A stretch of 55,621 nt of DNA from GCA-002727735 sp038134525 (GTDB lineage: Bacteria > Bacteroidota > Bacteroidia > Flavobacteriales_D > Parvicellaceae). This document shows positions 53,701 through 55,621 of the stretch, one piece after another. The position numbers were made by a program, and so were the translations under genes. The stretch's first letter is position 1. Each line of letters starts with the position of its first letter. The notes below the pieces were generated by a model. That model was not told the origin of the DNA and made no database searches. It saw nothing but the letters and a program-made list of their open reading frames with translations. The DNA is taken from the NCBI GenBank assembly GCA_038134525.1, contig JAYPVI010000018.1, positions 1-55,621 on the forward strand, in the 5' to 3' direction.

Positions 53701-55621
53701 GGAGATCAGTCGGGATGGTCAGTAGCTATGAGTGGAAATGGAAATAGGGTGATTGTAGGAGCAAGATTTAACGATGGAAATAATTCTAATTCTGGTCACG
53801 TAAGAATGTATCAATGGAGTGGAAGTGCATGGGTTCAAATGGGTGCAGATATTGATGGTGAATCTGCATTAGATCAATTTGGATATGCAGTATCCATGAA
53901 TGATGCAGGGGATCGAATTGCTGTAGGTGCAATTAATAATGATGGCAATAATTCCAATTCTGGTCATGTTAGAATTTATAGTTGGAGCGGTACAAGTTGG
54001 GGACAAGTAGGTTCAGATATTGATGGGGAAGCAGGAGGTGACCAATTTGGATATGCGGTTTCTTTAAATGCAGCTGGAGATAAAGTTGTTATTGGTGCAG
54101 CAAGTAATGATGCAGGAAACTTCAACAATGGTCATGTTAGAGTGTACAGTTATGACGGAACGTCTTGGTCTCAACAAGGTCAAGACATAGATGGAATTAA
54201 CGCGGATGACCAATTGGGTTATGCAGTAAGCATTAACGCAGCTGGTAATAGAATTGCAGTAGCTGCTCCTTATCATGATGGCAGCGGATTTGATGTAGGT
54301 CAAGTTAAAGTGTTTAATTGGAATGGAACCATTTGGGTTCAGTATGGTCAATCTATAAATGGTGAAGCTACAGGTGACGAGTTTGGTTCATCTATAGGCA
54401 TGAACGCAGCTGGTGACCGATTAATTATTGGTGCGAAAAACAATAGTGGAACACAAACTCTTGCAGGTCATTCAAGAGTATTTTCATGGAGCGATACTTC
54501 TTGGGTACAGTTAGGAGACGACCTCGAAGGAGAAAACATTGAAGATTATTCAGGTAATGCTGTGGCTATTAATGCTTCTGGAGATGTCGTGGCCATTGGG
54601 GCAACTCAAAATGATGGTAATGGAACCAGCTCAGGACATGTTAGATTATACCAAAACAATACATGTACATCTCCGGTGAGTATCACCATGCTTCCCGCAG
54701 AGGATGCTTCTTTTGTGTATGGGGCAACAAGCTTTTGTTTTGATAGTCCAGATCCATCCCCTGTACATTCAGGAACTACAGGTGGTTATTACTTGGGAGA
54801 TAACGCATTGGTTATTGATACGGCTTCAGGTGTTGTGGATTTAGATTCATCAGGCGTGGGTACGTACACAGTTACTTACATTACATCAACAGGTCCATGT
54901 GCTGATACAGCTTCGTATAGTTTTACTATTGAATCTTGTGCAGATAATGATGGAGATGGCATTCCAGATCATATAGATATTGATGATGATAACGATGGTA
55001 TTACGGATATTGAGGAAGGTGCTTGTCCACCTGCTGATACATGTTTTGTAGATACAGATGGAGATGGTATTCCAGATTATTTTGATATAGATTCTGATAA
55101 CGATGGAATATTTGATGTCGTTGAAGGGGGTGATGGTGATCAAGATACCAACGGAGATGGGGTAATTGATAGTTTAGATACAGGCTTCAACGATATAGAT
55201 AATGATGGTATGGCTGATGATGCTGAAAACACGGCTCCAGTAGATACAGATGGCGATGGAATAGATGATTACAATGATTTAGATTCTGATAACGATGGTA
55301 TTTATGATGTAGTTGAAGGTGGCGATGGGGATCAAGATACGAATGGTGATGGGGTTGTAGATAGCAACGACACCGGATTTACAGATGCTGATAATGATGG
55401 TATGGCAGATGGTACGGAATCTACAGATCCACCTGATACGGATGGTGATGGAATAGATGATTTCTTAGATATTGATAGTGATAATGACGGCATATTTGAT
55501 GTAGTTGAGGGAGGTGATGGAGATCAGGACACCAACGGAGATGGTGTGATTGATAACAATGACAATGGATACACAGACAATGATGGCGATGGTATGGCTG
55601 ATAACTCAGAATCCACTACTG
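41764..55621 (+). CDS. Giant secreted modular adhesin-like protein with nested propellers, 3' end outside the window
   Basis: At least 4,619 codons in one frame, with no stop seen up to the window end. An upstream in-frame TAG (near 41700) and the absence of ATG point to TTG at 41764, which starts a good signal peptide (MRYYAKHINYYLNF, then TASCLFLFTSAFKSQ). Order: N-terminal beta domain (~35-250), Ig/PKD-like modules with paired Cys (CxG...NGC) to ~1969, interrupted by type 3 calcium repeats and three inserted domains; then ~80-residue modules with DPTPTISGT-GGTFS signatures, four of which carry a seven-bladed FG-GAP propeller; then calcium repeats to the edge. Base use is uniform. No sorting domain is visible because the end is missing; T9SS export is likely from the neighbours' type. 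A surface adhesin is the best guess. Confidence 0.88.
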   Translation, partial: MRYYAKHINYYLNFVLTASCLFLFTSAFKSQSFGILSVDSSTTAHHDPSADSTFFARVSTDPGNRSGYFDSLQRTVITCEAETLKLTADLISQFSGSSGSSYTQYGGTLQAGEYVNVYLVYLNDTANWRTDTSIVNFEHEILGVYAGWDQTLYFDSSRFASNYYPVYGNSNSQSNFQLRRFDPFNWNNGAANSTWYNYDASNVGDWFSTGNSNTSLYVGFGNDNQQGDFIRVFTRSFVCTGSINGAADDYSICRDATAQLSVDTIISGYTYSWSPTTGLSNPNIHNPMATVSSNTTYTVTATNTYCTYTDTVVISILQTPTVNVGSDTAYCEGDAISIDANVTSPYSSLSLSYLWTTNAVLDTSNWVSYTSEDVSVTGSSGTDHIGDYTLTVTNPLGCSSSDTKFINVNSIFVSAAANSATICKGQSTVITASGADTYTWTPTISLSDSVTNAPTASPQTTTTYLVTGTQTSTGCVASFPVTVTINCLDSDGDGITDDNDIDDDNDGITDVEEGFDCTTPTRNIYGEWVGSDTLRWRDHYTVGNFSQSSGDDPVATNPVINVNGTQITLSRSTSGVLSNNLITPEFRINEYEPPDNNNADQAVYNIYQLATSNGVSSHTFSFDPPVYNLAFDLHDVDQENSKWKDYCVFTITTSDGYVHNLNASEYSKASQTYITPNTFEGASPVLQNNGDDIAINGIQSYISSIKLDYSNTEPPTNSSQVVSFSNMVFCPTRDTDQDGIPDHLDVDADNDGIYDVVEGGDGAQDTNNDGVIDSNDTGFTDADNDGMADNAEATAPIDTDGDNIGDFLEIDSDGDGCTDLVEAGYTDGEGDGILGSNPVTVNEVGKVTSGTDGYTNPLDNDGNSTYDFQEVNSNLSSTVDTVACQSLTWNGNTYTESGTYYWYSESPGGGCDSVVTLNLILRADSVNVQALPELVCSGSSTTLTASGGSSYLWSTGETTASITVSPTDTTTYTVDIEQHASCTATIPITVNTLELPTVSAGNDTSICIGSSFNLSANGASTYLWTPTATLSDSAIANPVATPSINTTYVVAGTDANGCTNTDTITISINALPTINAGNDTVLCVGDTLQLNGSGGSTYSWSPTTGISNANIASPYLVVSANETYILTGTDANGCQNTDQITVTAKSVPGLNVTALPAIICNGSSSIAYASAGDGQFTYLWEDGSTSQSINVTPTQTTTYNVIVTGPNGCSSEGSVTITVEPNNLSIDLGGNQSVCEGDTFSFNPSVIGCTPSTTINSELFASSSYGTSITNFTSTPTGFWQNVSGDDFDWSGESDATSTTGTGPNTPNTGNDYIYFEADNGSANDVAYLESGAISSTNVIVDFYYFMYGYQMGTLALQYYDGTFWNTIWSQSGQQQTSDADAWIYHEEDLSGYSVSKIRFVATKGTGSRSDIALDDITVTDPGSGCEFTWSTNSTNGTTGWSATNTENITVTNSLNSTHNGEYYVSVTNSIGCDAYDTVSITVNPVPTANAGNDVTICEGSNTQLSASGADSYSWSPTTGLSNPSVNDPVASPSVTTTYTVTATNSYGCPDTDQLTVNVIPYAVSVNNDTTICSTDVISLTASGAVSYIWSTTETTPSISVSPTIQTTYTVVATDSYGCISTDSIVVSVNSLPTVSINNGVTPEICIGESTDLAVTGAVSYVWSTTELLDSITVSPTTTTNYSVIGTDANGCIGYDTISVIVNPLPLVFAGNDTAYCAGDSVTLLGSGASTYTWNNGVANGVPFIPTTPSAVDTIINHDFETSAHGWSSTYSYSSSYWERSSSLGNFASGNNSNYAVILRPHNNYGNNNRSHFTSGAINISGYEDLEFSFRMRYETESTSFDVWAIYYSTDSSNWNILGSSWYDAQNTKITANFPELSGTHGVWGGSNNNTWRTLTTTMPSSLNGQSTIYLRVYFRSDGSVTYDGAAFDDVVITGTNSNYSPAISYVVTGLDSNNCTNTDTINITINPIEDASFGYGGNTYCEIDADPTPTVSGVTGGTFAGSTGLVINTTTGAIDLDSSSLGTHTVTYTTPGTCTGTSSITITIKQSATNLSYALDTVCTNAAALSPTITATQGGIYSSSSGLALDSLTGVISTGGSTPGTYEITYTPLINGQLGQDLNGPSSNYQLSYSNAGSHAIAMNAAGDKMVVGALYQHRVLVYAWDGSSWDLEQNIYNGYSYLGGSVDMNAAGDRIVVGAYGSNSAFTFSWNGSTWTQEANLSGSTQFGWDVSMSNGGDTIAISEPYYSSQRGYVRTYAWNGSSWSQFGSTSTLGESTSDYSGTSISLNGSGNRLVVGAYQNDASGSNSGHVRVYELSGTSWVKMGSDIDGGASDDYFGWSVDINDAGSRIVVGAIYDDNGGTNTGSVNVYDWDGSSWSLVGSQINGSGTSDYLGWSVSINNSGDKIIAGIPYEDEVTTDAGQARIYEFSNGNWVQSGSNINGKASSDYFGNSTAINASGNRFAVGAYNNDDGGSNAGQVRVFEYDYPCPLPTTLTIIQGVDASFSYPTYTYCSNYTDPVATLLGDTAGTFSASTGLTINSSTGGIDLDASTIGTHTVYYTVSNTNCTDVDSVQFTIDQAIPGFTYGDTAFCTNQDDPTPTLTLSGTGTFSSTPAGLSIISSTGEIDLSASTAGDYDITFTPTVDYIQMGVNIDGEGSSDYFGYAVDINAAGNRMVVGAPYDDAVSFNSGHVRIYEWNDSAWVQLGADIDGEGSSHYFGWSVAMNDAGDRIIAGAYYANSQRGYAKIYEWDGSSWNQLGAKLEGTSNSDEFGFSVAMSNSGNRVAVGARYDDDGGGNSGSVSMFDWNGGSWSQVGSQINGPSSNYYFGSSIALNGAGDRLIIGSYNSNRTYCYSFNGSSWSQMGSVLSGSDYFGWSVDINDAGDVIAVSEPYYSAYRGRTKLLQWNGSSWVNYGNSSGYIYPYESTYDYTGYGEGNTGRAISLNAAGDRIAIGGIYNDGGGSNSGHVRVYELNSSNSWSKVGGDYDGDGSNHYLGHAVSMNAKGDKFIGGAYYANSQRGYAKVFESNEFCATPLTITIHDGVFSTFSYSEGSYCTADNDPTPTISGTSGGTFSSTTGLDIDASTGEIDLSESTEGRYTVTYIVSNTNCADTTTQDVWITESTIGFGYGTTVFCINTDDPTPTITAPVGGTFTASSGLIIDSISGVIDLTNSPVGIYDVLYTPPLFGQLGTDIDGESVNDNSGRSVAFNAAGNRIIIGANGNNGSAPYSGHARVYDWDGSAWTQVGGDINGEAGSDYSGWKVAMNNAGNRVLVGAIYNTGNGYRAGHARMFSYNGTNWVQMGSDIDGESAEDEFSWSAAMNGAGNRVVISAYKNDGTGTNAGHTRIFEWSGTAWFQLGTDIDAEAAEDQAGYAVSMSDAGDRIAIGANFNDGAGTNSGHVRIYDWNGSSWSQIGSDIDGEAAGDESGYSVSLNKEGNLVAIGAPKNDGTGSDGGQVRVYSYNGSSWTKLGQDIDGETAYDYFGSSVALNDDGDRLIVGATNNSANGPSSGHIRIFDWSITSNTWVQAGDDLDGEAAGDQSGYAIAINAFGNIIASGAPNNAGSGTGSGHVRVYQSNLCNIPLSVELLNNADATFDYTDSVYCSNASDPTPNISGTNGGLFTSIAGLALDSATGVIDVSASSLGNYTVMYSLSSGSCADSAFYDISIVQGSYGDTNFVTNCYSADWRGDTYTISGIYTDTITNSIGCDSILILNLTINPRILADTLDTTVCNSYTWQGQEFTTTGLYSDTLTSSLTGCDSVVYLNLNLLQSSDPTFAFATSSFCEGDANPTPTITGTTGGTFSASSGVVVNATTGEVDIAATALGAHTITYAVANGICVDSLNLVIRILDVTPGFNYGTDTSFCINGTDPSPIITAAAGGTFSVPTGLAIDSLTGIIDVSASTAGNYDILYTPPVFGPLGQDIDGESAQDFAGSSVALNAAGNRMIVGAYGNDGAGGTAGHARIFEWNGTSWNQLGADIDGEAAGDQSGWSVAMSGNGNRVIVGARFNDGNNSNSGHVRMYQWSGSAWVQMGADIDGESALDQFGYAVSMNDAGDRIAVGAINNDGNNSNSGHVRIYSWSGTSWGQVGSDIDGEAGGDQFGYAVSLNAAGDKVVIGAASNDAGNFNNGHVRVYSYDGTSWSQQGQDIDGINADDQLGYAVSINAAGNRIAVAAPYHDGSGFDVGQVKVFNWNGTIWVQYGQSINGEATGDEFGSSIGMNAAGDRLIIGAKNNSGTQTLAGHSRVFSWSDTSWVQLGDDLEGENIEDYSGNAVAINASGDVVAIGATQNDGNGTSSGHVRLYQNNTCTSPVSITMLPAEDASFVYGATSFCFDSPDPSPVHSGTTGGYYLGDNALVIDTASGVVDLDSSGVGTYTVTYITSTGPCADTASYSFTIESCADNDGDGIPDHIDIDDDNDGITDIEEGACPPADTCFVDTDGDGIPDYFDIDSDNDGIFDVVEGGDGDQDTNGDGVIDSLDTGFNDIDNDGMADDAENTAPVDTDGDGIDDYNDLDSDNDGIYDVVEGGDGDQDTNGDGVVDSNDTGFTDADNDGMADGTESTDPPDTDGDGIDDFLDIDSDNDGIFDVVEGGDGDQDTNGDGVIDNNDNGYTDNDGDGMADNSESTT
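43228..44361 (+). other. Type 3 calcium-repeat block with an inserted domain
   Basis: Aspartate-rich repeats (DSDGDGITDDNDIDDDNDGITD) begin at 43228, are interrupted at ~43315 and resume near 43954 (DTDQDGIPDHLDVDADNDGIYD), ending near 44361. Stretches of DxDxDG resemble thrombospondin type 3 repeats, which bind calcium and stiffen extracellular proteins. A 64-residue unit at 43960-44151 is the same as that repeated at the end of the window. Confidence 0.75.
43315..43950 (+). other. ~212-residue beta-rich domain inserted in the calcium repeats
   Basis: The insert lies between a Cys (EEGFDC) and another Cys (FCPTRDTD). The second calcium block at 55015-55056 has at the same spot only a short loop (EEGACPPADTCFVDTD), so ~212 residues seem to have been added here. 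The content is beta-rich (FSFDPPVYNLAFDLHDVD) with no family I can name. Confidence 0.6.
45511..46038 (+). other. MAM-like domain inserted in an Ig-like module
   Basis: About 176 residues with a MAM/jelly-roll pattern: DDFDWSGESDATSTTGTGP, NDYIYFEADNG, VAYLESGAIS, FYYFMYG, DIALDDITVTD. The host module is cut between SVIGC and GCEFTWST and carries on after the insert to its normal NSIGCDAYDTVSITV end. A GC pair stands on both sides. Confidence 0.65.
47014..47589 (+). other. Second jelly-roll domain inserted in an Ig-like module
   Basis: About 192 residues, starting VDTIINHDFETSAHGWS and ending YDGAAFDDVVITGT, which resembles the beta-sandwich of secreted peptidases and MAM-like domains. The host module reads TYTWNNGVANGVPFIPTTPS before and ISYVVTGLDSNNC after; joined together these make a complete Ig-like module of normal length. 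Confidence 0.6.
48112..49215 (+). other. FG-GAP beta-propeller 1 (seven blades)
   Basis: Residues ~2117-2484. I count seven blades of ~50-57 residues following the pattern DIDG-x4-DYFGWSV-INxAGxRIVVGA-x-NDG...GHVRVYxWxGSSW. The blade-ending strand VQLG is missing after blade 7 and found instead before blade 1 (NGQLG), the velcro closure of a ring. Blades 1-3 are the most diverged. Resembles integrin-alpha-type FG-GAP repeats. Confidence 0.8.
49705..50838 (+). other. FG-GAP beta-propeller 2 (seven blades)
   Basis: Residues ~2648-3025. Seven blades by count; YIQMG before blade 1 completes blade 7, which stops at AKVFESN. Blades 2 and 7 share SQRGYAK. Flanks are the host-module halves ITFTPTVD and FCATPLTITI. 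Confidence 0.8.
51322..52482 (+). other. FG-GAP beta-propeller 3 (seven blades)
   Basis: Residues ~3187-3573. Seven regular blades with the DIDGEAAGDQSG form that could bind calcium in each. FGQLG before blade 1 supplies the closing strand; blade 7 stops at VRVYQSN. Flanks: YDVLYTPP and LCNIPLSVELL. Confidence 0.82.
53509..54660 (+). other. FG-GAP beta-propeller 4 (seven blades)
   Basis: Residues ~3916-4299. Seven blades, the most uniform set; FGPLG before blade 1 closes the ring and blade 7 stops at VRLYQNN. Flanks: YDILYTPP and TCTSPVSITML. Closest in sequence to propeller 3. Confidence 0.82.
55048..55621 (+). repeat. 192-bp calcium-repeat array, three units, last one cut
   Basis: Units of exactly 64 codons start at 55048, 55240 and 55432, each reading DTDGDGI-DY..DxDSDNDGI.DVVEGGDGDQDTNGDG and so on. 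The DNA copies differ at many third positions while the protein stays nearly fixed, so the array is old and under selection at the protein level. It runs off the window. Confidence 0.85.

Larger units (their letters stand above)
47671..54699 (+). repeat. Super-repeat of ~1.6 kb, four copies
   Basis: Each copy is a plain ~80-residue module, a second such module, and a propeller placed inside the second. Copies start at 47671, 49255, 50878 and 53062. Between the third and fourth lies an extra segment, 52519-53061, with one plain module and two GCDS-type modules (CYSADW, CNSYTW). A further plain module begins at 54700. Unit lengths of ~1.58, 1.62, 1.64 and 1.64 kb show growth by whole-unit duplication, now diverged. 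Confidence 0.75.

Noticed and set aside
42305..54351. Many 60-97 codon frames on both strands of the last 14 kb
   Set aside because: All are shadows of the giant frame, which is open throughout; the repetitive propeller DNA gives antisense frames in several blades.
41764..55621. A non-coding or decayed region with only small genes
   Set aside because: One frame stays open with a signal peptide and regular domain repeats throughout, so it is a single intact gene cut by the window.

Overview
The window comes from an AT-rich member of the Bacteroidota, most likely a marine flavobacterium (Flavobacteriales, of the Crocinitomicaceae/Cryomorphaceae kind). This rests on gene content and signals: a MoxR-DUF58-Bat operon, a DUF721/DciA gene after recF, a PorP/SprF protein beside a gliding-motility-type (CHU_C) secreted protein, SusC-like TonB receptor features, and several TANNTTTG promoter elements, the Bacteroidota -7 motif. 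I see no tRNA, rRNA, IS element, prophage or CRISPR array.

Layout. 1-6225 (minus): a Bat-type operon (moxR, DUF58, membrane protein, batA, batB, TPR protein, a second TPR protein cut by the window edge). 6355-9551: housekeeping genes (MazG-like pyrophosphohydrolase, ribH, a membrane TPR protein, recF, dciA-like). 9548-13369: a metal-homeostasis island in which a DtxR-family repressor and a ZIP transporter face a TonB-dependent receptor across a perfect 18-bp palindrome. 13595-18009: a CHU_C-type secreted protein and a PorP/SprF-OmpA fusion. 18161-23978: a fatty-acid beta-oxidation operon led by a MarR regulator. 24042-29693: an MFP-RND-TolC efflux operon. 29755-31418: two tandem SPFH lipoproteins separated by a strong terminator, then a small envelope protein, an aldo/keto reductase and a divergent MpaB-like (DUF2236) gene. 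34097-38004: an aromatic amino acid operon (pheA, aminotransferase, tyrA, DAHP synthase-chorismate mutase). 38104-39736: a class IV aminotransferase/sulfotransferase pair. 39816-41612: a TPR-membrane-LuxR regulator.

The final quarter (41764-55621) is one uninterrupted reading frame of at least 4,619 codons that runs off the window. It encodes a giant secreted modular protein: signal peptide, an N-terminal domain, about a dozen cysteine-paired Ig/PKD-like modules, thrombospondin type 3-like calcium repeats, a MAM-like domain and another jelly-roll, then four FG-GAP beta-propellers. By my count each propeller has exactly seven blades and closes its ring with a strand supplied from before blade 1. 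Each appears to be inserted at the same loop of a repeated ~80-residue host module, and host modules with and without a propeller alternate, giving a ~1.6-kb super-repeat present four times. Three other domains also appear to be inserted into loops of host modules. This nested architecture is the most unusual thing in the window.

Two regulatory observations stand out. The 26-bp perfect palindrome upstream of marR has a 12-of-14 core match just upstream of the CHU_C gene, on the other side of the beta-oxidation operon. The DtxR-type palindrome lies between two divergent promoters and should control both sides of the metal island.
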